Below, piece after piece: positions 21,834-30,372 of a stretch of DNA of 64,000 nucleotides (within the stretch, counting starts at the first letter, position 1; the number at the start of each line of letters is the position of its first letter). Both the position numbers and the translations under genes were made by a program. The DNA comes from Bifidobacterium felsineum. GTDB lineage: Bacteria > Actinomycetota > Actinomycetes > Actinomycetales > Bifidobacteriaceae. Under the pieces are notes generated by a model. That model ran no database searches. It was not told the origin of the DNA and worked only from the letters and a program-made list of their open reading frames with translations. The stretch lies in the NCBI RefSeq assembly GCF_002802915.1, contig NZ_PEBJ01000002.1, positions 124,001 through 188,000 on the forward strand. Direction: 5' to 3'.

Positions 21834-22853
21834 TCATGGCTTTGTGGCGTGGACGCTGCCACGCTCGATGAACATCGCTTGCTCCATCACGGTTTGTGCC
21901 CCACCCATGTTGGAGCGTCGTATTCTATGTAGCAGTAACTGGGCGGCGTTGTGGGCGTTCTGCTCCACCGGCAGATGGATCGTGGACAATGTTGGATTGG
22001 TGAATGCGGACATAGGAATGTCGTCGAATCCAATCACTTTTACATCGGCTGGTATATGAATGTCATTGCCTTGCGCGGCAGCCATGAATCCGATGGCCAT
22101 GATGTCGTTGAAAGCGAACAATGCGTCTGTGGGATGTCTGAGGAATTTGCCGATGGCTTTGAATCCGCTTTCCATGGTGGGTTGAGTTGCTCGAATCTGC
22201 GTTACCGACATGCCGAGCCGTTTCGCCTCATGAACGATAAGGCTATGTCGATTGCTGTCGGACCAGGACGATGAGGGCCCGGCCAGATATGTAATGGTGG
22301 ATACGCCTGCAACCTGCAGAGAAAGCACCGCCTGGCGTACGGCATTCCGCGTATCGGAAAGCACCTGATCGATGCCTGGCACGGATCTGTTGATTATCGC
22401 CAGCGGCATGGTATCGGCGATTTTGCGCAGTTCCGCTTCTCCAGTTCTTGGGGCGATGAGCACGGCTCCGTCGATCTGTTGCATCCACACGTTGCTCAGA
22501 AGTTTATGCGCAAGCATGTTCTCCATGGTGTCCGAAACGATGACTGTGTATCCATGGGAAGCCATTACGTTCTGCACCACTTTGATGCAGGTTGATTGGA
22601 ATGGATTGGCGATATCCGGTGCAACGACCGCGACCAAACCGGTACGTTGCGTTGATATGGTTGCGGCGGCCGACTCATCGAGTTGCCTGATTTTCTTAGG
22701 CATGTCGTATCCAAGCTGTTCCGCGACCGATCGGACGTTCGCGATGGTGACGGAGGATACGAGTCCCGGTCTGGATAATGCCCGTGATACAGTCGCCGGA
22801 CTGACCCCGGCTTCCTTGGCGATGTCGTATATTGTCACTTTCTTGTGCATCAC
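21834..22853 (-). CDS. LacI-family transcriptional regulator
   Basis: A 339-residue sugar-responsive repressor. The helix-turn-helix KVTIYDIAKEAGVSPATVSRALSRPG occupies residues 4-29, followed by the periplasmic-binding-like sensor (LVAVVAPDIANPFQSTCIKVV, DALFAFNDIMAIGFM, VKVIGFDDIPMSAF). It has the ordinary LacI length, unlike its neighbour at 14242, whose DNA-binding helix is closely similar. It diverges from GPH symporter copy 2 across a 26-base dyad at 22889-22914. Likely controls that transporter and perhaps the downstream GH28 and ABC genes. Confidence 0.92.
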   Translation of the reverse strand: MMHKKVTIYDIAKEAGVSPATVSRALSRPGLVSSVTIANVRSVAEQLGYDMPKKIRQLDESAAATISTQRTGLVAVVAPDIANPFQSTCIKVVQNVMASHGYTVIVSDTMENMLAHKLLSNVWMQQIDGAVLIAPRTGEAELRKIADTMPLAIINRSVPGIDQVLSDTRNAVRQAVLSLQVAGVSTITYLAGPSSSWSDSNRHSLIVHEAKRLGMSVTQIRATQPTMESGFKAIGKFLRHPTDALFAFNDIMAIGFMAAAQGNDIHIPADVKVIGFDDIPMSAFTNPTLSTIHLPVEQNAHNAAQLLLHRIRRSNMGGAQTVMEQAMFIERGSVHATKP

Positions 22854-22882
22854 TGATTGATTATGATTCGTAATGAAACTTT

Positions 22883-22914
22883 TTGCAACAAGAATTGCAG
22901 GTGTGCGATTCTTG
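22883..22914 (+). promoter_or_regulatory. Candidate operator between LacI gene and GPH copy 2
   Basis: TTGCAACAA (22883-22891) matches the core seen at 16567 and 26310. It overlaps an inverted repeat CAAGAAT (22889-22895) with ATTCTTG (22908-22914). It lies in the divergent promoter region. Confidence 0.5.
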
Positions 22915-22997
22915 CGAGACTAATCGTGTTCTGATTCACAGATGATTCCACACAGTGTCAATGGAGTTGTGGGGAATCGAAAAAGAAAGAAGCAATC

Positions 22998-24545
22998 ATG
23001 TCTCAGGCAATAAGTGCGACCTTAACGCGAAAGCGCAAGGTCACTATCGGTAGCGCACTCGGATACGCCATCGGCGATTTCTACGGCGGCGGTTCCACCA
23101 CCCTTACCGGTACGTATCTGGCCTTGTTCTGGACCACATTCGCCGGATTGGACATCGCCCAGGCTCAGAGCATCATCGGTGTCGCCACCATCGTCAGCGC
23201 CGTGTCTTCCATCATCTTCGGATCCCTGTCCGATAACTTCTACCGTTACAAGCTTGGACGCAAGTTCGGCCGTCGTCGTTTCTTCCTGCTGCTCGCCTCC
23301 CCGCTGGTGCTGATCACCTCGCTGATGTGGATTCCGAGCCTGCCGTTCGTGGTGTACTTCGCGCTGTACACGCTGTTCATTGTCGTGCTGCAGATGTTCC
23401 TGGTCTCCTACTCGTCGCTGCCTACTGAGATGACCAGCGATTACAATGGACGCACACTGCTCTCCACCGTGCGTATGATCGTATCCGGCGTGTCCACCGT
23501 GGCCATTCCTGCTGTCGGCGGTTGGATGCTGTCAACGATTGGCGAAGACAAGGCCATTTCCTATCAGTCTTTCGCCATCGGCATCACGGTTCTGTTCGCC
23601 ATCGTCCTGTTCATCGTCTCCCGCACCACGTGGGAGATGACCCCGGAGGAAGCCGGATACGATGTGAACAAGATTGAGGCAGAGCAGAAGCAGCCGTTCA
23701 GCTTCTCCCGCTGGTGCAAGAACGTTGGCAAACTCGCTGCGGACTACATCTCCACCTTCCGCATCTCCTCGTTCCGCAAGTTCATGGGCATCTACCTGCT
23801 GAGCCACTGCATGATGGACATCTTCGGACAGACCTTCGTGTTCTTCGCGATCTTCTGCTGGGGCAAGAACACGGCTTTCGCCTCCATGCTGCTGTCGTTC
23901 GCCGTCATCGCGGAATTCTTCAAGCCGGTGTGGGGCCTGCTGTTCGCCAAGATCGGACCGCGCAATATCTTCCAGCTCGCCTTCGGACTGGGCATTCTCG
24001 CACTCGGTGGGCTGTTCGTCACATGGAAGTTGCAGCCCACAATGGATGACGGACAGTTCGTCATGGTGGCAATCGCCGCCTGCATCTTCTGGTTCATCGC
24101 CCGTGGCCTCATCTGGTTCCCTTGCTGGACGGTCTTCCCGTTCATCCCGGATGTCGATGAGCTCGTTTCCGGCAAGAACCGCACCTCCATTTTCACTGGC
24201 TCCACCTACTTCATCGCTCGTATCCTGAAGGGATTCGTGTCCATGGCCATCGGTGCCTACCTGGCATATGTAGGTTTCGATTCCAAGGCCGCCACCGCCA
24301 GCGCCGGTGTACAGAACGGCATCGTGTTCGTGATGATCGGTTGGACCGTCATCGGCCTCGTGCTCTCCTGGATCATCGCCCTGACCTTCAAACTTGACAA
24401 GCGCACCGACGGCATTCTGAACGACGAGATCAACCGTCTCAAGAACGGCGGTAACAAGGCTGACGTCACCAGTGAGACCAAGAAGGTTGTGGAAAGCCTC
24501 ACCGGCGTGCCGTACGAGAAGTGCTGGCCCCAGGCACAGGCCTGA
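22998..24545 (+). CDS. GPH-family glycoside/hexuronide:cation symporter (copy 2)
   Basis: A 515-residue paralogue of the protein at 18893, with the same GDFYGGG start block, SDNFYRYKLGRKFGRRRFF loop, FMGIYLLSHCMMDIFGQTF segment, and the same tail ending YEKCWPQ. About 12 membrane segments. AAAGAAAG lies shortly before the ATG. The divergent LacI gene and the operator between them point to sugar-induced expression. It precedes a cytoplasmic GH28 gene, so its cargo is probably a uronic-acid-bearing oligosaccharide. Confidence 0.88.
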   Translation: MSQAISATLTRKRKVTIGSALGYAIGDFYGGGSTTLTGTYLALFWTTFAGLDIAQAQSIIGVATIVSAVSSIIFGSLSDNFYRYKLGRKFGRRRFFLLLASPLVLITSLMWIPSLPFVVYFALYTLFIVVLQMFLVSYSSLPTEMTSDYNGRTLLSTVRMIVSGVSTVAIPAVGGWMLSTIGEDKAISYQSFAIGITVLFAIVLFIVSRTTWEMTPEEAGYDVNKIEAEQKQPFSFSRWCKNVGKLAADYISTFRISSFRKFMGIYLLSHCMMDIFGQTFVFFAIFCWGKNTAFASMLLSFAVIAEFFKPVWGLLFAKIGPRNIFQLAFGLGILALGGLFVTWKLQPTMDDGQFVMVAIAACIFWFIARGLIWFPCWTVFPFIPDVDELVSGKNRTSIFTGSTYFIARILKGFVSMAIGAYLAYVGFDSKAATASAGVQNGIVFVMIGWTVIGLVLSWIIALTFKLDKRTDGILNDEINRLKNGGNKADVTSETKKVVESLTGVPYEKCWPQAQA

Positions 24546-24655
24546 TCCGATATTCAGGTGACGGGACCTTTGAGCCTTGGCGGTATATCCCTCAGAGCAG
24601 ATGGTCCCGCCACCTTCCTTGTATGATTGACCGCTTGTGATGAAGGAATGAAATC

Positions 24656-26209
24656 ATGACAATCAATACCCATGAATTTGACCACGACGTACTGGTCACG
24701 GACACCACGCTGACCATTTGGTGGCTACTGCCCGACGACGCCACTCCTGTCCGTCGTTTCCGTGTGTCTCTCGACGGCGGCAAACCGGTGGAACTTACTT
24801 TGACCCATTACACATTTGAGGATCTCGAACCTTCCAGCACGCATACGGTGGAGGTCGACTACGACGCCGACGGCTCCGGAGAATTCGTGCCGCTGCTGAC
24901 GGAGCACGCCGCCACCGCTCCGGTGAAGAAGCGCCTCGATGTGAGCTTGCCGCCATACAATGCCGTGGGCGATGGAGCCACGCTTAACACCGATGCCATC
25001 CAACGTGCACTGGACGACTGCGATGCCGATCATCAGGTCGTCATTCCCAAGGGTGTCTTTCTCTCCGGCGCCCTTCGTCTGCACTCCAATACCGAACTGG
25101 TCATCGAACATGGGGGCGTGCTGCAGGGCAGCTCCAAGCCGGCTGACTATGAGCCGCGTATATGGAGCCGATTCGAGGGCATAGAGGGCGAACGGTATTC
25201 CAGTCTGCTCAACATTGGCGAGCTTGACCATTCCTCGTCATTCAACTGCGAGAACATCGTCATTCGCGGGCATGGTTCCATCCTCGGAGGCGGCGTGGAA
25301 CTCATGCAATCCACCATCGACCAGGAGATGGAGCGGCTCAAGGACAAGTTGATTGCGTTGGGCGACAGGATCGCGGAGTTCGAGAAGCCCACCACGTTGG
25401 CCGGTCGAGTTCGAGGACGACTGATCAACGTGTCCAACGGGCGCAACATCGTCATCAGTGGTCTGACCGTCGGCATGGGACCGGCATGGAATCTGCATTT
25501 TGTATACAGCGATCACGTCACGGTTTCGGATTGCACCTTCGTGTCGCGAGCTGTTTGGAATGGTGATGGCTGCGATCCTGATTCATCCACGAACGTCGCC
25601 GTATTCGGCTGCGCGTTCGAAACCGGCGATGATATGGTGGCCATCAAGTCGGGCCGTAACCCGGAGGGGAACGTCATCAACCGGCCTACTGAACACGTAC
25701 GCATCTTTGACTGCAATTCGTTGTTCGGCTGGGGCATTGCCATCGGTAGTGAAATGTCCGGTGGCGTGAGCGATGTTGAAGTATGGGACTGCGACATGTC
25801 TCGCACCGCCTATGGTCTGGAAGTCAAAGCTACGAAGAAGCGTGGCGGATACGTGCGTGATGTGCGTATGCGCCAATGCAAGACATCCCGCATTATGATT
25901 CATTCGGTGGGATACAACGATGACGGCGAAGGCTCCGACGTGCCGCCGGTGTTCGAGAACATGGAGTTTCGTGATGTGCGTCTTATCGATCGGTTCGATC
26001 CGAGCACGGTATCCGGTGGTTCGATAGGCGATATCGATTGTGACATCGACGTGCAGGGCTTCGACGTGCCTGGATATGAAGTGCGTGATGTTGCATTCCA
26101 TAACATCGGCTTCACCATCGCGCCGGATCGCAAGACGTCGGATGAGGATCATATGAGTATCCGTCTTCGTCATACCCGGAATGTTGTGTTTGATGGCATT
26201 GAGTCATGA
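24656..26209 (+). CDS. Cytoplasmic GH28 family hydrolase with N-terminal Fn3-like domain
   Basis: GH28 enzymes cleave galacturonic-acid linkages in pectin-type chains. In this 517-residue protein residues about 10-85 look like a fibronectin-III sandwich, as in bacterial exo-polygalacturonases. The right-handed helix then carries the GH28 active-site blocks: WNGDGCDPDSS, FETGDDMVAIKSG, IGSEMSGGV and YGLEVKATKKRGG. No signal peptide is present, so it should act on imported oligosaccharides. GAAGGAA lies before the ATG. It follows GPH copy 2 on the same strand and precedes the ABC importer. Exo-acting specificity is inferred from the NGD and GSE variants. Confidence 0.88.
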   Translation: MTINTHEFDHDVLVTDTTLTIWWLLPDDATPVRRFRVSLDGGKPVELTLTHYTFEDLEPSSTHTVEVDYDADGSGEFVPLLTEHAATAPVKKRLDVSLPPYNAVGDGATLNTDAIQRALDDCDADHQVVIPKGVFLSGALRLHSNTELVIEHGGVLQGSSKPADYEPRIWSRFEGIEGERYSSLLNIGELDHSSSFNCENIVIRGHGSILGGGVELMQSTIDQEMERLKDKLIALGDRIAEFEKPTTLAGRVRGRLINVSNGRNIVISGLTVGMGPAWNLHFVYSDHVTVSDCTFVSRAVWNGDGCDPDSSTNVAVFGCAFETGDDMVAIKSGRNPEGNVINRPTEHVRIFDCNSLFGWGIAIGSEMSGGVSDVEVWDCDMSRTAYGLEVKATKKRGGYVRDVRMRQCKTSRIMIHSVGYNDDGEGSDVPPVFENMEFRDVRLIDRFDPSTVSGGSIGDIDCDIDVQGFDVPGYEVRDVAFHNIGFTIAPDRKTSDEDHMSIRLRHTRNVVFDGIES

Positions 26210-26237
26210 ATAGTGAAGCGAAGCCGCTTTAGATCAA

Positions 26238-26288
26238 ATGCCAACGATGCCATGATTGTAGGGGAAGCGATCATGGCATCGTTGGCAT
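26238..26288 (+). terminator. Long perfect hairpin after the GH28 gene
   Basis: A 19-bp perfect inverted repeat (26238-26256 with 26270-26288, 13-base loop) 28 bases after the GH28 stop. No T-run follows. It probably ends or stabilises the GH28 transcript, and it borders the operator repeats at 26299. Confidence 0.65.
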
Positions 26289-26298
26289 GGCCATATGA

Positions 26299-26324
26299 AT
26301 GCAACTTTGGCAACAAGTGGCAAC
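26299..26324 (+). promoter_or_regulatory. Candidate operator before the ABC importer
   Basis: ATGCAAC (26299), TGGCAAC (26308) and TGGCAAC (26318) at 9- and 10-base spacing, nearly the same as the site at 16555-16580. It is about 70 bases before the first permease gene. Confidence 0.55.
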
Positions 26325-26395
26325 GACAGGTCGCACGCCGATATGCTGGGGCATATATCCGACCGATGAAGGTCTGAAATCATTGGAGGAACACT

Positions 26396-27328
26396 GTGAG
26401 TTCGTTTGCGGAATTCGGCACGCTGGTCAAAAACCGGCATAAACCGAAAGACAAGCCGAAGGATACCAAGGTGGCACTGGGATTTCTTGCCCCTTGGCTG
26501 GTCGGTGCCATATTCCTAAGTCTGATTCCAATGCTGTACTCGTTGGGCATCTCATTCACCAAGTACAACATGATCAAGCCGCCGCAGTTCGTAGGGCTTA
26601 TGAATTACCGGCATATGCTCGCCGATCCCAGATTCATCAATTCTCTTACTGTCACGCTGACTTACGTGGTCGTCTCCGTGCCATTGCAGCTTGTTGCCGC
26701 CCTTGCACTTGCGGTGATGCTGGACCACGGCATGAGAGGACTTGCCTTCTATCGCTCCGCTTTCTACCTGCCTTCCATGCTTGGCGGCTCGGTGGCTGTA
26801 GCCGTACTGTGGAAAATGGTGTTTGGCTCGGACGGCTTGTTCAATGCGTTCCTCGGCCTGTTCGGCATCGACACCTCTATGAGCTGGATAGCGAACCCCG
26901 ACACCGCTAATTGGACGTTGATGGCCCTGCACATCTGGCAGTTCGGCTCGCCGATGGTCATCTTCCTCGCCGGTCTTCGCCAGATTCCACGTGAATTATA
27001 CGAGGCGGCCAGTGTGGACGGCGCCGGCAAATGGCGCCAGTTCCGTTCCATCACTTTGCCGATGCTTTCGCCGATCATCTTCTTCAACCTCGTGATGAGC
27101 GTGATCAACTCGTTCCAGACCTTCACGCAGGCATACGTGGTCTCTGGCGGCACCGGCGGCCCGTCCGACTCCACGTTGTTCTACACGTTGTATCTCTACC
27201 AGCAGGGTTTCGCGTCCCTTCGCATGGGATACGCCTCCGCATTGGCATGGGTCATGGTGCTGATTGTGGCCTTGCTGACCGGTATCAACTTCGCTCTTTC
27301 CAAGTTCTGGGTGCATTACGATGATTGA
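26396..27328 (+). CDS. ABC sugar transporter permease, MalF/UgpA type
   Basis: A 310-residue inner-membrane permease with six hydrophobic segments. The cytoplasmic EAA loop that docks the ATPase is visible as YEAASVDGAGKWRQFRSITLPML near residue 200. The start is a GTG with GGAGGAAC just upstream. The stop overlaps the next permease by 8 bases, so the two are translationally coupled. It forms one half of a carbohydrate importer with 27321 and the lipoprotein at 28356. Confidence 0.93.
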   Translation: MSSFAEFGTLVKNRHKPKDKPKDTKVALGFLAPWLVGAIFLSLIPMLYSLGISFTKYNMIKPPQFVGLMNYRHMLADPRFINSLTVTLTYVVVSVPLQLVAALALAVMLDHGMRGLAFYRSAFYLPSMLGGSVAVAVLWKMVFGSDGLFNAFLGLFGIDTSMSWIANPDTANWTLMALHIWQFGSPMVIFLAGLRQIPRELYEAASVDGAGKWRQFRSITLPMLSPIIFFNLVMSVINSFQTFTQAYVVSGGTGGPSDSTLFYTLYLYQQGFASLRMGYASALAWVMVLIVALLTGINFALSKFWVHYDD

Positions 27329-28301
27329 TGTTTCGATGAAGAACGCCGCGACCAATCCCGGCGAATCCCTGAAAGATCGCACTGCAAGCGAAATGCGTGC
27401 CGTTTACCGCAGACAGGCCTATGATGAGCTCGGTTCCGGTGCGGGCATGCAGGCCAATCGCGGTCGACGTATCGGCCGTGTGATTGTAGCCGTGGTCAAA
27501 CAGATTGTGGTGTTGCTGCTGGCGATCCTCATGCTGTATCCGATTCTGTGGATGATTGCCAGCTCTTTGCGCCCGCAAAGCGAGATTTTCACCAATATGG
27601 GACTGGTGGTCACCCATCCGGTTTGGCAGAACTACGTGGCCGGATGGAACGCGCTGAGCTACCCGTTCGGCCGGTATATCCTCAACTCGCTGATCATCGT
27701 GGTGTTCGCCATCATCGGTAACATCCTCACCTGCTCGATGGCCGCCTATGCCTTCGCCCGGCTCAACTTCCGGTTCCGTGGAGTGCTGTTCGGATTCATG
27801 CTCCTGATGTTGATGATTCCAATTCATGTGATTGTGATTCCGCAGTACATCATGTGGAACTCTCTGCACATGATCAACACCTTCGTGCCTCTGATTGTGC
27901 CGAAGTTCCTCGCCATGGACGGGTTCTTCACCTTCCTGTTCTATCAGTTCCTGCGTGGTTTGCCTCATGATCTCGATGAGGCGGCCAAGCTGGATGGTGC
28001 CGGCCACGTGCGCATCTTCTTCCAGATCTTGCTGCCGTTGATGAAACCCGCCATCGGCACCTGTGCGGTGTTCACGTTCATCTGGACGTGGAACGACTTC
28101 TTCAGCCAGCTGCTCTATCTCACCAAGCCGGATATGGCCACTGTGCCGATAGCGTTGCGTACGTTTATCGACTCGCAATCCCAGTCCAGCTACGGTCCGA
28201 TGTTCGCGATGAGCGTGGTCTCGCTTATTCCATTATTCCTGGTATTCACGTTCGGACAGAAGTACTTGGTGCAAGGCATCGCCACCACCGGCGGCAAGTG
28301 A
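27321..28301 (+). CDS. ABC sugar transporter permease, MalG/UgpE type
   Basis: A 326-residue partner permease with six membrane segments. Its EAA loop reads DEAAKLDGAGHVRIFFQILLPLMKP near residue 220. The ATG lies inside the end of the previous gene (8-base overlap). A 60-residue cytoplasmic N-terminal extension precedes the first membrane segment. The substrate-binding lipoprotein follows 54 bases downstream. No ATPase gene is in the operon, so a shared MsiK-type ATPase elsewhere is expected. Confidence 0.93.
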   Translation: MIDVSMKNAATNPGESLKDRTASEMRAVYRRQAYDELGSGAGMQANRGRRIGRVIVAVVKQIVVLLLAILMLYPILWMIASSLRPQSEIFTNMGLVVTHPVWQNYVAGWNALSYPFGRYILNSLIIVVFAIIGNILTCSMAAYAFARLNFRFRGVLFGFMLLMLMIPIHVIVIPQYIMWNSLHMINTFVPLIVPKFLAMDGFFTFLFYQFLRGLPHDLDEAAKLDGAGHVRIFFQILLPLMKPAIGTCAVFTFIWTWNDFFSQLLYLTKPDMATVPIALRTFIDSQSQSSYGPMFAMSVVSLIPLFLVFTFGQKYLVQGIATTGGK

Positions 28302-28355
28302 TGACGGAAAACATGGATGGAGCGTTATCTGCTCCCATACAGAGGAAGAACTGAT

Positions 28356-29669
28356 ATGAAGCGTATATGGAAGAAAGCCATGGCAGCTGGATTGGCTGCG
28401 ATGACGCTATGGACGACCGCTGCGTGCGGCAGCTCGGTCGGTGCCTCCAACGTGCCAGTCGAGCCCGCCGACAGTGACGTGACGATCCGTCTGAGCTGGT
28501 GGGGTGGCGACGCCCGTATCAAGGCCACCGAGGAGGCGATTGCCGGGTTCGAAAAGGAACACCCAAACATCCATGTGGAGACCGAATACTCCGATTGGAC
28601 CGGCTACTGGGACAAGCTCGCCGTGCAATCCGCTGGCGGCAACGCGCCGGATGTCATGCAGATGGATGAGCTGTATCTGGCATTCTATGGGTCAATGGAT
28701 GCATTGCTCGACCTGAACAAAGCTTCGGACTATCTGGATCTCAGTACGATGGACCCGTCGTTGAAGGCCATGGGACAGGTGGACGGCAAACAGGTGGCCG
28801 CGCCGATGGCGACTTCGCAGTATGGCGTCATTATCAATAACGATGTGCTGAACGACTTGGGACTTACGCTGCCGAACACCGATACATGGACTTGGGATGA
28901 GTTTTCGGCCTTCGCTAAGCAGGTCACCCATAAGTCAGACGGCAAGACAATAGGCGCCATTGCGCCGAACAATGGATACGGCCTGCAATTGTGGGCTCGC
29001 CAACATGGGGAGAATCTGTTCAAGGACAATGCTGTTACCATCTCGCCTGAGACATTGGCCTCGTTCCTCCAACTGCCTGCGGATTGGGCCAAGAACGGCA
29101 TTGAAGGCAATGCCGAGCGATGGAGCGAGAATACCGCGGCCACGTTGAACGACACTGATTTCGGCAAAGGCAGGCAGGCGATGATGATCACGCAGGCCAC
29201 GCAAATCACCCCTTACGCGCAGGCGGCCGGCACGACCAATATGACGTTGGCGCCAATGCCGCAAGTAACGCCGGGGGAGAAGACCATGTATCTGAAGCCC
29301 GGTATGTATTGGGCGGTGTCTTCCGGTAGCCAGCACCCAGCCGAAGCGGCCATGTTGGTGGATTATCTGGTCAACGACAAGAACGCCGGCACGATTCTGG
29401 GCACCGAGCGTGGCATCCCCGCCAACAACGATATCCGCAGGATGCTCGCCAAGGATGCGGCCGGCACCGACCGCACGGCATTGGACTTCATGGACAAGAT
29501 TCAGCCAACATTGGGGAATCCGCCGTCGATCACGCCCAACGGCGCCTCCGAACTGGACAAGATCATCGTGCGATATCAGCAGGATGTGGTCTTCGGCAAG
29601 CGTAAGGCTTTGGACGCCGCCAAGGACATGATTGCCGAATTGCAGGAGTCCATCGACTTCGCGTCATGA
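28356..29669 (+). CDS. ABC sugar-binding lipoprotein (solute-binding family 1)
   Basis: A 437-residue extracellular binding protein. The N-terminus is a lipoprotein signal (basic KRIWKK, hydrophobic stretch, lipobox ending at Cys24 in TTAAC). The mature part begins TIRLSWWGGDARIKATEEAIAGFEKEHPNI, a classic family-1 opening, and includes GNAPDVMQMDELYL. AGAGGAAG sets the ATG at 28356. It delivers the sugar to the two permeases upstream. It is only distantly similar to the solute-binding half of the regulator at 14242. Confidence 0.93.
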   Translation: MKRIWKKAMAAGLAAMTLWTTAACGSSVGASNVPVEPADSDVTIRLSWWGGDARIKATEEAIAGFEKEHPNIHVETEYSDWTGYWDKLAVQSAGGNAPDVMQMDELYLAFYGSMDALLDLNKASDYLDLSTMDPSLKAMGQVDGKQVAAPMATSQYGVIINNDVLNDLGLTLPNTDTWTWDEFSAFAKQVTHKSDGKTIGAIAPNNGYGLQLWARQHGENLFKDNAVTISPETLASFLQLPADWAKNGIEGNAERWSENTAATLNDTDFGKGRQAMMITQATQITPYAQAAGTTNMTLAPMPQVTPGEKTMYLKPGMYWAVSSGSQHPAEAAMLVDYLVNDKNAGTILGTERGIPANNDIRRMLAKDAAGTDRTALDFMDKIQPTLGNPPSITPNGASELDKIIVRYQQDVVFGKRKALDAAKDMIAELQESIDFAS

Positions 29670-29673
29670 TGCC

Positions 29674-29710
29674 GTTTTCTGGCTTTCCTTGCCCAAGAAA
29701 GCCAGAAAAC
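29674..29710. terminator. Bidirectional terminator after the ABC operon
   Basis: A perfect 14-bp stem (GTTTTCTGGCTTTC with GAAAGCCAGAAAAC), 9-base loop, with T-rich ends on both strands. It separates the converging binding-protein gene and the membrane-protein gene. Confidence 0.75.
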
Positions 29711-30321
29711 TACACCCTTGCGCCATCGTCGTAATAGCCGCCCTTATCGCCGGGATGGTTCTTTCGATTGAGGATTTTTACCACCAGGCCGCCTAATCCG
29801 AGCACTGTGCACGTGCCGAACGCAATGTTCAGTATCGAGCTCAACACAGGAATGCTGTATAGCGCAGGCACCAGAATCATGGCCAGTGTGCCTACCAGAC
29901 CAATGATCAATAGCGCAGTCAGCAGAACGGTCGAAGCGTGTATCGGGCCCAAATCCGGATTCGGGGGAGTGAAGCCGCCGTCATCGTAACGGTCCATCAC
30001 ATCGTCGGTGTCCAGCCAGCTGGAGCCGGTGAAATCCCGCGGGCCATGGCTTTTCTTCGTGCGTTCGTGGAATGGGCGCACGCCATCGGTGAAGGCGGCG
30101 GCATCCAAATCATCTACGGAAAGCAACGCCTCCTTCTCGCGCTTCTTGGCCTGCTTCTCGAATTTCTTGGCTTGCCGAGACGAGGCCACATCATTGAGAT
30201 CCTCTTTGTGCTCGGCTTCAAATGCTGCCCAAGCGGCGTCGAGATCGTTGGTTTTGCCGTTATCATCCGGCGTGGGTGTTGTCGGCTCGTCGGCTGCGTT
30301 GGTATTGTTGAGGTCAGTCAT
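29710..30321 (-). CDS. Membrane protein of unknown function
   Basis: A 203-residue protein that I do not recognise. The first 125 residues are hydrophilic and charged (Asp/Glu/Lys rich, with RQAKKFEKQAKKREKE as a likely helix and a DRYDDGGFTPPNPDLGPIHAS stretch). Two hydrophobic segments follow (about 130-185), and the end is a short basic tail. I chose the ATG at 30321 (MTDLNNTN); the frame stays open further upstream but overlaps plsC on the other strand. It converges on the ABC operon and diverges from plsC. Confidence 0.7.
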   Translation of the reverse strand: MTDLNNTNAADEPTTPTPDDNGKTNDLDAAWAAFEAEHKEDLNDVASSRQAKKFEKQAKKREKEALLSVDDLDAAAFTDGVRPFHERTKKSHGPRDFTGSSWLDTDDVMDRYDDGGFTPPNPDLGPIHASTVLLTALLIIGLVGTLAMILVPALYSIPVLSSILNIAFGTCTVLGLGGLVVKILNRKNHPGDKGGYYDDGARV

Positions 30322-30372
30322 ATAGTCCACTTTAATCTGATGCCCCAAACCGCGTAGGGAGGGAAACGCCAA

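Noticed and set aside
24562..24609. Possible terminator after GPH copy 2 (CGGGACC with GGTCCCG)
   Set aside because: Only 7 pairs with a 34-base loop and no T-run; too weak to list.
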